A program made the translations under genes and the position numbers. Source: Pedobacter steynii (GTDB lineage: Bacteria > Bacteroidota > Bacteroidia > Sphingobacteriales > Sphingobacteriaceae). From it: a stretch of 64,000 bases of DNA. Numbering within the stretch: the first letter of the stretch is position 1; every line of letters begins with the position of its first letter. This document shows, piece after piece, positions 10,332 through 17,323 of the stretch. The notes beneath the pieces are model-generated. The model did not search any database. It was not told where the DNA came from and was given only the letters and a program-made list of their open reading frames with translations. The DNA is taken from assembly GCF_900103665.1 (NCBI RefSeq), contig NZ_FNGY01000014.1, forward strand, positions 62,001 to 126,000. Reading direction: 5' to 3'.

Positions 10332-11924
10332 ATGAAAAAGATATTTTATACCGCATTATCCGTAATGCTTATTTTAAGCTCTTGTAAAAAAGGGTTTGAA
10401 GAAACTAATCAGCCTTGGAATAAGGCGACAACCGCAGATTTGAATACGCTTTACAATGGAATCGTAAAAAGTCTGGTGCTCACCTGGAATGAGCAGTCTG
10501 TGGGCAATTCCTGGATCTACCCGATTACACAACAGGCCGCAATAGTTGGCACAACAGGCTACAGAATGACAGCGGCATCAGATGACATCTGGAAAGATTA
10601 TTACCGGACTTTGACCAATTTCAGAAGAGCAGATAAGTTGATAGAAGAGTCAGCTGATAAATCGAAAATGGCCAATATACAGGCAATGTTAAAAATTCTT
10701 CGCGCTTACAAAACCTTTAAGATGACGGATATTTTTGGCGACATGCCCTATTTTGAAGGAGGGAAGGCCGTAGATGGAAGTATCTATTATAAAGTCAAAT
10801 TTGACAGTCAGAAGGTAATTTACGAAACGCTGCTGGACGATTTGAAGTCTGCCTCAGCAGCCTTATCTGCCAATGCAGATCAGCTAAGCCTTGGGACTTC
10901 TGAAACCTTTCTGAACAATGATATCGCCAAATGGAAAAAATTCGCGAATTCACTGCGTTTACGTTATGCCATCAGGATGTATGAAGTGAACAAAACTATC
11001 GCTCAGGCACATATCAAAGAAGTAGTAGCTTTACCGCTGCTTACCCAGGGTGAGGATATGGGCATTTGGCCAGCCAAAGTTGGTTTCACCCTCGAAGGAA
11101 GAGAGTGGGCCCATAGTGGAGCGAAATATCGCATGGGCACTACGGCCTGGAACCTGCTTTCCGACAACAGCAATACAGATGGATCCGGAATATTCGACCA
11201 GAGAGCTAAGCTCTTTTTCGAAACCAATGTTTCCGGAACCTGGGTGCCAAGAGAACAGAATCCAACTGCGGCTAGCATCAGCGATGGTGGTGATCCTTAC
11301 AACAAATCTAACAGGGATGCCAACTGGAATAACAAAGGCGCGACCAACGTCTATTCAAATGTGAATCATTATTTGGGCAGGGATATGAATAGTATTCCTG
11401 AACTGATCATTACTGCGGCAGAAGTTAACTTTTTAAAAGCGGAGGTATCCGCAAGAGGAATGGATGGGAATGCTGCAAATATGGCCAATGCTAAAACAGA
11501 ATATGAGAGTGGAATCAGAAATTCGGTAAACTTCTGGACAAAAGTAGCAATGGACGCTCCGATTTGGGTGGTAAATAAACCAACGGCATTACCCACGATG
11601 GCTCAGCTAAGCTGGATCACTACAAATCCCAAAGTGCTCTTCCCCGTTGCTGCAAATGAAGCCCAGGCTACAAAGCTGATTTATGCACAGTTATGGCTGG
11701 ATAATTTCAGACAACCTTATGAGGCTTGGGCTTTATTAAGAAGGACACAAGCTACGCCGATGGAAACAGTGAATGCAGCATATTATGAGGCTAACTTTGC
11801 CAGCTACAAGAGACTGGATTATCCTGATGACGAGAAAAACTTCAATGGCGACAACTTAAGGGTGGTAACAGGTGGACTCGCTGCTCAGGCATGGCAGAAT
11901 ACAAAAGTATGGTGGGCGAAATAG
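10332..11924 (+). CDS. SusD/RagB-like outer-membrane lipoprotein
   Basis: This 530-residue protein begins MKKIFYTALSVMLILSSC, so lipidation at Cys18 is expected, followed by KKGFEETN. The alpha-helical TPR-like content, the early LYNGIVKSLVLTW region and a C-terminus rich in W and R (LDNFRQPYEAWALLRRTQ) match the SusD-like branch often annotated SusD/RagB. It captures ligand at the cell surface and caps its SusC partner, encoded immediately upstream and surely in the same transcript. The sequence does not show which ligand is bound. Confidence 0.93.
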   Translation: MKKIFYTALSVMLILSSCKKGFEETNQPWNKATTADLNTLYNGIVKSLVLTWNEQSVGNSWIYPITQQAAIVGTTGYRMTAASDDIWKDYYRTLTNFRRADKLIEESADKSKMANIQAMLKILRAYKTFKMTDIFGDMPYFEGGKAVDGSIYYKVKFDSQKVIYETLLDDLKSASAALSANADQLSLGTSETFLNNDIAKWKKFANSLRLRYAIRMYEVNKTIAQAHIKEVVALPLLTQGEDMGIWPAKVGFTLEGREWAHSGAKYRMGTTAWNLLSDNSNTDGSGIFDQRAKLFFETNVSGTWVPREQNPTAASISDGGDPYNKSNRDANWNNKGATNVYSNVNHYLGRDMNSIPELIITAAEVNFLKAEVSARGMDGNAANMANAKTEYESGIRNSVNFWTKVAMDAPIWVVNKPTALPTMAQLSWITTNPKVLFPVAANEAQATKLIYAQLWLDNFRQPYEAWALLRRTQATPMETVNAAYYEANFASYKRLDYPDDEKNFNGDNLRVVTGGLAAQAWQNTKVWWAK

Positions 11925-11982
11925 TGCGGGGATCTAGAAAAGTAATTAATAGAACCAATTATTAAACTTAAAACAACCTTGT

Positions 11983-12429
11983 ATGAAAACAAAAATTACG
12001 GCCATTACACTTATGGCAGCATTAGCGGTGACGGCTTTTTCGAGCTTCACAAATGTTAAATCCTTAGCAGAAAAGGCTCCGGTAGTTTCTTTAAGCACTT
12101 TAGCCAAAAAGAAGGTACCTGCGCCTTATACATTTAGTGCATCTGTTCCCGGATCTTTTACCGGTGTTAGATTAGTAATCGTGAAGGGAGTAACCACGGG
12201 AAGTTCCTGGAGTTACAATTTTACAAGCTCAAGTGGAACGCAAACAGGTACAGTGGAGTACGACAGTTCTTATACGGTACAGGTGTATCAGTTTGGTGCC
12301 ACTTATGCTTACACTACCCTAACCAATGGCGGAACGAGTACAAGTAAAGCTAATAGTTCTATGGGACCATGGGGATGTGAATTTACAGGTGTAGGCTTCC
12401 TCTCCAACCTGAGCATATCTTTTTACTAG
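11983..12429 (+). CDS. Small secreted protein of the SusCD operon, function unknown
   Basis: This 148-residue product begins with a signal peptide (MKTKITAITLMAALAVTAFS). The mature part is rich in Ser, Thr, Gly and Tyr, with alternating patterns suggesting a single beta-sandwich (residues about 45-148), and ends SISFY. I do not recognise a family. It lies 58 bp after susD in the same direction and just before a strong terminator, so it is the last gene of the ROK-SusC-SusD transcript. A periplasmic or surface accessory ligand-binding role is plausible but unproven. Confidence 0.7.
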   Translation: MKTKITAITLMAALAVTAFSSFTNVKSLAEKAPVVSLSTLAKKKVPAPYTFSASVPGSFTGVRLVIVKGVTTGSSWSYNFTSSSGTQTGTVEYDSSYTVQVYQFGATYAYTTLTNGGTSTSKANSSMGPWGCEFTGVGFLSNLSISFY

Positions 12430-12453
12430 ACAACATACATCTTTCTAAATTGC

Positions 12454-12490
12454 AAGGAGGTGTCCAGACTTTTTGGACGCCTCCTTTTTT
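12454..12490 (+). terminator. Rho-independent terminator of the SusCD operon
   Basis: The 13-bp arms 12454-12466 and 12474-12486 (one G-T wobble) enclose a 7-nt loop and are followed by T residues. It lies 24 bp after the stop of the small secreted protein. From here to 12862 I see no supported gene. Confidence 0.88.
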
Positions 12491-12862
12491 GTATCATATT
12501 TATCTCTTTTCGGGCCTTCTACGATAAATACAAACCTGTTTTTTACCAATGCTTTCCACTCTGCAAGGATTAACTACACCTGTATTTAATTCAAACCTAT
12601 TTTCCGCCGTTACGTTGAAAGTATTAGTTGAAATATCATCGAAATATCCTTTTCTCAATTTGTGATTTAGAATTTATTATTCTAAAATACTCAACATTTT
12701 TCGTCTTTGAATCAAATCAATTAATTTTAGATTTCTATGGAAAATTTCATTCAAAAGATTCGTTTAAGGAGAAAAACTGTATTTATAGCTTTATCTACAG
12801 GAAGAGCTGTACTTGGGGAAGAAAGATATAGCTCCAGAATGAATGACTATAATTAAACTATG

Positions 12863-12933
12863 TTTTCCTGCATGGACTCGAACCACAATCTTCTGAACCA
12901 AAATCAGACGTGCTACCATTGCACCACAGAAAA
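12863..12933 (-). tRNA. tRNA-Gln (anticodon UUG), copy 1
   Basis: Read on the minus strand, a 71-nt cloverleaf folds: acceptor TTTTCTG/CAGGAAA (one wobble), D stem GTGC/GCAC, anticodon stem TCTGA/TCAGA with loop TTTTGGT (anticodon TTG), T arm TGTGG-TTCGAGT-CCATG, discriminator A. CCA is not encoded. A U1-A72 pair fits tRNA-Gln. It lies 5 nt downstream of tRNA-Ile and is probably cut from one precursor. Confidence 0.9.
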
Positions 12934-12938
12934 ATAGG

Positions 12939-13011
12939 TGGAAATAAAAGGACTCGAACCTTTAACCGGTACCGTATAAGGATACTGCTCTAACCATTGA
13001 GCTATATTTCC
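12939..13011 (-). tRNA. tRNA-Ile with anticodon UAU
   Basis: On the minus strand a 73-nt cloverleaf forms: acceptor GGAAATA/TATTTCC, D stem GCTC/GAGC, anticodon stem GTATC/GGTAC (one wobble) around loop CTTATAC, T arm AAAGG-TTCGAGT-CCTTT, discriminator A. The anticodon is TAT, reading AUA isoleucine. Most bacteria read AUA with a CAU anticodon modified to lysidine, so this isoacceptor is unusual. The stem pairing leaves no good alternative loop register. CCA is not encoded. Confidence 0.85.
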
Positions 13012-13031
13012 ATTTATCATAAAAAACTATG

Positions 13032-13102
13032 TTTTCCTGTACGGATTCGAACCACAATTTTCTGAACCAAAATCAGACGTGCTGCCATTGCACCACAGGA
13101 AA
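13032..13102 (-). tRNA. tRNA-Gln (anticodon UUG), copy 2
   Basis: A 71-nt minus-strand cloverleaf with a perfect acceptor TTTCCTG/CAGGAAA, D stem GTGC/GCAC, anticodon loop TTTTGGT and T arm TGTGG-TTCGAAT-CCGTA. It differs from copy 1 at several positions in the acceptor, T arm and variable loop, so the two are diverged duplicates. It is first in the tRNA cluster and is preceded on its strand by the structured unit at 13131-13238. Confidence 0.92.
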
Positions 13103-13130
13103 ATAGATCGGGTAATCATTATTATTTAAA

Positions 13131-13238
13131 CAAAAAGCCCCCTTAGGTTATCTAAGAGGGCTCTTTGTTTTAAATATTTTTATTCAATACATAGCTATTC
13201 CCTCCGATAAATCGGTTGTGGTATAAAGCTTTGTATTG
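13131..13238 (-). ncRNA. Candidate structured RNA with intrinsic terminator, copy A
   Basis: On the minus strand, outer arms CAATACA/TGTATTG (13232-13238 with 13185-13191) enclose AGCT/AGCT and a CCGA-TTTA-TCGG hairpin. An AT-rich linker follows, then a terminator stem GCCCTCTTAG/CTAAGGGGGC (13137-13161) and a T-rich tail. The terminator wobble is U-G only on the minus strand, which favours transcription in that direction. It lies upstream of tRNA-Gln copy 2. It could be an independent small RNA or a leader/attenuator of the tRNA transcript. No known RNA family is recognised. Confidence 0.45.
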
Positions 13239-13266
13239 ATGTCGTTTTCATGTTATTATTTATTTA

Positions 13267-13297
13267 TGTTTTGTTATATTATATGGACTCAAACCAC
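13267..13297 (-). pseudogene. Decayed tRNA-Gln remnant (3' end only)
   Basis: Positions 13283-13297 (ATGGACTCAAACCAC on the plus strand) differ by one base from the T-arm segment of tRNA-Gln copy 1, and TATGTTTT nearby matches its 3' flank. The rest of the cloverleaf is absent. The offset to tRNA-Gln copy 2 is 242 bp, against 193 bp for the neighbouring repeat unit, so about 49 nt of the tRNA have been lost. Confidence 0.6.
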
Positions 13298-13323
13298 TTC
13301 ATTTTAAAAATTCTCGTTTAAAA

Positions 13324-13431
13324 CAAAAAATCCCCTCAGGTTTTCTAAGGGGATTCTTTGTTTTAAATATTTTTATTCAATACATAGCTATCCCCTCCGA
13401 TAAATCGGTTGTGGTATAAAGCTTTGTATTG
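13324..13431 (-). ncRNA. Candidate structured RNA with intrinsic terminator, copy B
   Basis: This is a near-identical copy of the 13131-13238 unit, shifted 193 bp. The CAATACA/TGTATTG, AGCT/AGCT and CCGA/TCGG pairings are all kept. The terminator stem reads ATCCCCTTAG/CTGAGGGGAT on the minus strand, so the basal pairs G-C and C-G of copy A have become A-T and T-A. These compensatory changes argue that the folded RNA is what is conserved. The decayed tRNA-Gln follows it on the same strand. Confidence 0.45.
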
Positions 13432-13450
13432 AGATCATGTTCATGCTGCA

Positions 13451-13747
13451 ATGATACACAAATTTCCTGATAATCAAAATTATTCCCCCGAGAACTTAGA
13501 AAAAGGCTTAAACGGCAAAGAAGTGTCATTGTCAGATTGTAAGGTCAAAACGATTATTCTGGACTTTTGGGCTACCTGGTGCGGACCTGGTAAAAAATCT
13601 CTTCCAGTGATGCAGATCATAGTCAACAAATACAAGAATGCCCCGATTGTAAAGTTTCTGTTTATGCAGTGGATTTTATCTGTAGATTTACCATTAAAAG
13701 CCTCCAAATCATCTGGATTGTATGAATACCTATCGCTTCCATTTTAA
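13451..13747 (+). pseudogene. Fragment of a TlpA/thioredoxin-fold protein
   Basis: The 98-codon frame resembles the front half of a TlpA-like disulfide reductase: NGKEVSLSDCKVKTIILDFWATWC, then GPG where the family has GPC. The second active-site Cys is therefore Gly, and similarity ends near residue 70, after which the frame runs into the next gene. There is no signal peptide. Loss of the CxxC motif, of the second half of the fold and of an export signal indicates a relic rather than a working enzyme. The overlap with the start of the next gene (13722) supports that. Confidence 0.6.
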
Positions 13748-14318
13748 TAACAGCAAGAAAACCTCAACTATCCTGTTTTGGTTTTTCACCACGTTGGTGA
13801 CTATTCCATTAACAGCCACCGGTTTCCTAACATCTTCGCACCCACTTTTCCCGGCCTGGCTATTGCTAATCCTCTTACCTTTAATGTTAGTGGCCATTTA
13901 CAGACTGTTTAAAGCAGCCTCCGAAAGAAAGTCAACAGAAATAGTTTCATTAAGCAAAGAAGGATTTACCAGTTCCTGTTTCAGTTCTGTTTTGTTTTCG
14001 GAAATACGTTCCATGCGTATTCCTGTAAGGGAAATAGGGCTATTGGGGGGGACACAACGCGACTATTACAAAAAAACAGATGCTGATAGTCCTAACCTGG
14101 AATTTTCGATCACCACGCTGGATGGAAAAACATTAAATTATATATTGAATGAATGGGGTGGGCTTTATAACTCAGAAGAAGACTTTTCAATTTTCTTTAA
14201 CTTTCTCACGGCGCTAACTGATCAGCTGTATCAACTTTATCACGCTAACGAACCCTATAACAGCTATTTAAAAATTCTTGACGAAAAAGGTTCCTGGGAA
14301 AAGACTCAGCCCGTTTAA
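13722..14318 (+). CDS. Hypothetical two-helix membrane protein
   Basis: This 198-residue protein has two adjacent hydrophobic helices at about residues 18-37 and 43-63 (TILFWFFTTLVTIPLTATGF and AWLLLILLPLMLVAIYRLF). A soluble C-terminal domain of about 130 residues contains beta-strand-like stretches and ends in an acidic-aromatic helix. The layout resembles Bacteroidota proteins with a PH-like domain after a short membrane hairpin, but I do not recognise a specific family. It overlaps the thioredoxin-fold relic by 26 bp and stands alone in a region of damaged genes. Confidence 0.55.
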   Translation: MNTYRFHFNNSKKTSTILFWFFTTLVTIPLTATGFLTSSHPLFPAWLLLILLPLMLVAIYRLFKAASERKSTEIVSLSKEGFTSSCFSSVLFSEIRSMRIPVREIGLLGGTQRDYYKKTDADSPNLEFSITTLDGKTLNYILNEWGGLYNSEEDFSIFFNFLTALTDQLYQLYHANEPYNSYLKILDEKGSWEKTQPV

Positions 14319-14396
14319 TTCGTTCCCCACAGCAGCAAGGCTTTCATATTTTAAGAATGACGAAGAAGATAGGGTAATTAATCACCTTTAAAAAGA

Positions 14397-15174
14397 TTAT
14401 ACCGTTGATGGAATGGCGTAGGAGAATACAGCTCCATTTGGTGTCGCATTCTTAGCCCAGATTCTCCCGCCAAGCTTTTGAATAAAATCCCTACACATAG
14501 AAAGTGCGATTCCAGCTCCGTGTTGAGTCGCCTTTTTTTAGCAGCTGGTCGAATTCCAATTCTTTTACTGCAATCAGTACCCGGTGGTCTTTATAAATAT
14601 TAGCAATCTCCCGGGTTTTGTTGATATAGTACGCAATACTATCATCTGAAAGATCCGGATTACTCATACAGTAATTGGCGTATACAAGACTCATAATACT
14701 ATCTCTCCTACCTGTTCGCATCACCTGCCGGAAAAGTTCAAGTCCTTTTTTAGCGTCATCCAGACTCAGATATACGTTACCCATGTTCATCGTGACCTGA
14801 CTCACATTTGGAGTATCCTTTTGCGCTTTGTAAGCAGATAAAGCATGTGTGTAGCGTTGAAGTGATTCCTGGTACATCCCCCTGATATAAAGTACCGAGG
14901 TGATTACATTATCTGCATCTGCTTTTCCTTTGGGATACTGTATCCTGCTGGCCAGATCTTTAGCCATCATGCCGTAATAAAGGCTGCTGTCGACATCCTT
15001 CATATGATAAAGCATTCCCAGGCGGTTTATCGAATTGATATAACCAATACTGTCTTTAACATAAGGCAATTTCTGCCGCTCTGCGTTTATCAGATTGGAC
15101 TGTCCTTGTACCTCGCCATAACAAAATGGCAAAATCATTAAAAAATAACCTATCAGTTTTTTTGATCGGGACAT
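14397..15174 (-). pseudogene. Sensor histidine kinase with internal deletion
   Basis: From ATG 15174 the frame encodes a signal peptide and TPR-like repeats (about 215 residues) and stops at 14491. Just before the stop, in another frame, the sequence continues as HGAGIALSMCRDFIQKLGG, then RIWAKNATPNGAVFSYAIPS and a stop at 14397. That is the G2 box and C-terminus of a HATPase_c kinase domain. The membrane helix, dimerisation/His domain and most of the ATPase domain are missing. An out-of-frame internal deletion of a TPR-type sensor kinase explains this. A truncated secreted TPR protein could still be made. Confidence 0.8.
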
Positions 15175-15473
15175 GGCTTAAATGCAAATAGCTCAAACTA
15201 AGTTATTGTTTAATTAGAACAAACACTGTTAAAAGTAGTGTCTGAAATCTGTTCATTTCATTTATTTACACACAGTATTTTGCCGTTCTGTCCGTTCAAA
15301 CCCTACCAGCCGGATCATTACAGGATTTGCATACGCTTATTTTACCAGCAGATGCCACACTTCCTGAATCTCAATAGGCCCATCAGTAAATTCATTATAT
15401 ACCTGACCTCCTGGAAGTTTTTCCTAAAGAATAAGAAATACATATATTTAATTGAATTTTCAATCAACGACAG

Positions 15474-15570
15474 ATGAAACCATCATAATCTTACAGATCA
15501 CACAACGAAATGAATACCAAGATCATGATCGTTTCATAACCGATAGAAATCAAATTATATTCCAATGAAA
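15474..15570 (+). repeat. Dispersed 97-bp hairpin repeat, copy A
   Basis: It aligns along its whole length with 41100-41195, with about 80-85 percent identity and a few 1-bp gaps. It contains long inverted arms, ATCATAATCTT and AAGATCATGAT, separated by about 26 bp. In this copy its last bases overlap the start codon of the gene at 15565. The rest of the gap 15175-15473 shows no supported gene. Confidence 0.8.
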
Positions 15571-16263
15571 AAAACGCTTCAAATTATTCTTTTGCTAAAC
15601 ATCTCCTTTTTTACACTCTTTGCACAGAACACCAAACGAATATCAAAGAAAAAAAAAGCATACAAAACGAACACTCTTGCTGATTGGGAAAAGAATTACA
15701 AAAAAGAATTCAGCGATTGTGGTTTCACAAATAAATACACCGCGAAGCAGCGACTGGCTATGTATCCTTTTTCAAAAGCGGCCAAAGTATTGGCTGTTTC
15801 TTATAAATACGGTGGCATAGATACAGACGAGACCAATGATTTGAAGAACTTTCCAAGAAGAGGCTTACGCATCAATAATGGGATATTGGATACAACCACG
15901 CTGATTGAAACAAAAAAACTGAAACCTGAGCAAACCGATGAACTTACCAGGTTATTTTTCAATACCGACTACAAGAATAAATCGGAGCTTCATCTTATTG
16001 AGTTCGCAAAATGTTTTGAACCTAGAAATGCTTTAATTTTCCTCAATTCTGATGACAAAGTGATCGATTACCTGGAAATCTGCTTCGAATGCAAACAGAA
16101 TTATTCAAAGTCTGAGCTATTTGATATTGGTATCTTATGTAACCAAAAATATGAACTGTTTAGTCATTACTTTAAAAGCATAGGTGTTAGTTACGGTACG
16201 ACAGGAAGAGATTATCGCGAGGAAGATAGGAAAGATTGGGAGGAACTCAGAAAGTTAAGATAG
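15565..16263 (+). CDS. Hypothetical secreted protein
   Basis: This 232-residue protein has a clear signal peptide (MKKTLQIILLLNISFFTLFAQ), then a Lys-rich stretch with RISKKKKAYK. The central part carries TRLFFNTDYKN and IEFAKCFEPRNALIFLNSDD, and CFECKQ lies at about residue 174. It contains four mature Cys residues (in DCGF, KCFE, CFEC and LCNQ), possibly disulfide-bonded. I recognise only a Bacteroidota hypothetical family, without known function. It stands alone on its strand and its start codon lies at the end of the dispersed 97-bp repeat, so its 5' region is that repeat. Confidence 0.75.
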   Translation: MKKTLQIILLLNISFFTLFAQNTKRISKKKKAYKTNTLADWEKNYKKEFSDCGFTNKYTAKQRLAMYPFSKAAKVLAVSYKYGGIDTDETNDLKNFPRRGLRINNGILDTTTLIETKKLKPEQTDELTRLFFNTDYKNKSELHLIEFAKCFEPRNALIFLNSDDKVIDYLEICFECKQNYSKSELFDIGILCNQKYELFSHYFKSIGVSYGTTGRDYREEDRKDWEELRKLR

Positions 16264-16351
16264 ATGATATCATGTCATCATGAGCTACCAGGATAATTAA
16301 TTTGAGCCGTACAGATAAGTTCAATAATGATCGAACGCTGATCTTTGTATC

Positions 16352-17323
16352 ATGACAACGATCAAAAAAATACAATTGGGCCAAAACGGCCCGCTCGTCT
16401 CCAAACTTGGTTTGGGCTGTATGCGCATGTCTTCCGTATGGGGAGGTCCAACGCCAGATGAAACCGAAAGCATAGCGACCATACAGTCTGCGCTTAACAG
16501 TGGCATCAATTTTTTAAATACCGGCGACTTTTATGGTGCAGGACACAATGAACTGTTAATCGGTAAAGCGATTAAAGGCCGTAGGGACGATGCTTTCATC
16601 AGCGTTAAATTTGGCGCTTTCTTTCACAATGGCCAGTGGCTGGGCCTGGATCTGCGCCCTGTGGCGATTAAGAATTTCATCAATTATTCGCTTACCCGTT
16701 TAGGCATTGACACCATAGACCTGTACCAGCCCTGCCGGATGGACGGCAGCGTACCTGTAGCAGATATTATTGGTACTGTAGCCGACCTGATCAAAGAAGG
16801 TAAAGTGCGCTACATTGGTGTTTCTGAGATCACTGCTGATCAACTGCGTGAAGCAAACCAGATTCATCCGATAAGTGCACTGGAAATTGGCTATTCACTC
16901 GCAGACCGACAAATAGAAAGCGAATTGTTGCCGGCAGCTAAAGAAATGGGTATCGCAGTAGCCGCCTTTGCCAACACTGCCGAAGGTCTGTTAACAGGTG
17001 ATATGAAAGCGCCGCTTGCGGATAATGATCATCACCTGCATTTCTCGCGCTTTCAGGGCGAGAACCTCGTCAAAAACCTGGAAAAAGTGGAAGTATTGAA
17101 AGCCTTGGCGAAAGATAAACAGCTTACACCTACACAAATTGCCATCGCTTGGGTAAATGCGCAAGACGACCATATTATGCCATTGGTAAGCATGAGCCGC
17201 CGTTCAAGGTTGCCGGAAAACATCGCTGCCATGGGCATTGAACTTACGACCTCTGAAATGGAATTATTAAATACTACTTTTACACCGGGCGCCATCTTAG
17301 GCGGCACCTACTTACAGAGATAA
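16352..17323 (+). CDS. Aldo/keto reductase
   Basis: This 323-residue TIM-barrel oxidoreductase probably reduces carbonyl compounds with NADPH. The tetrad is partly visible: Asp59 and Tyr61 in NTGDFYGAGHNE and Lys86 in FISVKFGAF. The usual catalytic His (YQLHR) is replaced, reading LYQPCR with Cys128, as in the YQPxR branch of the superfamily. C-terminal cofactor residues appear in MPLVSMSRRSRLPEN. The stop codon is immediately followed by the ATG of an AraC regulator, so the two are translationally linked. The substrate is unknown. Confidence 0.9.
   Translation: MTTIKKIQLGQNGPLVSKLGLGCMRMSSVWGGPTPDETESIATIQSALNSGINFLNTGDFYGAGHNELLIGKAIKGRRDDAFISVKFGAFFHNGQWLGLDLRPVAIKNFINYSLTRLGIDTIDLYQPCRMDGSVPVADIIGTVADLIKEGKVRYIGVSEITADQLREANQIHPISALEIGYSLADRQIESELLPAAKEMGIAVAAFANTAEGLLTGDMKAPLADNDHHLHFSRFQGENLVKNLEKVEVLKALAKDKQLTPTQIAIAWVNAQDDHIMPLVSMSRRSRLPENIAAMGIELTTSEMELLNTTFTPGAILGGTYLQR

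Larger units (their letters stand above)
13132..13445. repeat. Tandem 121-bp duplication, period 193 bp
   Basis: Segments 13132-13252 and 13325-13445 are the same 121-bp unit with about ten substitutions. Between them is the decayed tRNA-Gln. The ancestral unit was probably leader plus tRNA-Gln (about 242 bp), duplicated in tandem and then partly deleted. Confidence 0.85.

Noticed and set aside
12628..12831. 67-codon plus-strand open frame between the SusCD terminator and the tRNAs
   Set aside because: No recognisable domain and no convincing start context; the region is AT-rich and composition is typical of chance frames.
12863..13102. tRNA cluster as a phage or integrative-element attachment site
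   Set aside because: No integrase gene and no tRNA 3'-end direct repeat bounding an island; only local tandem duplication is seen.
13131..13445. Possible CRISPR array because of the tandem units
   Set aside because: Only two long units, with a tRNA-derived spacer and no cas genes; the structure fits a tandem duplication.
15238..15477. 79-codon plus-strand open frame before the secreted protein gene
   Set aside because: Residue content looks like translated non-coding DNA, and its stop codon overlaps the dispersed repeat; no family resemblance.
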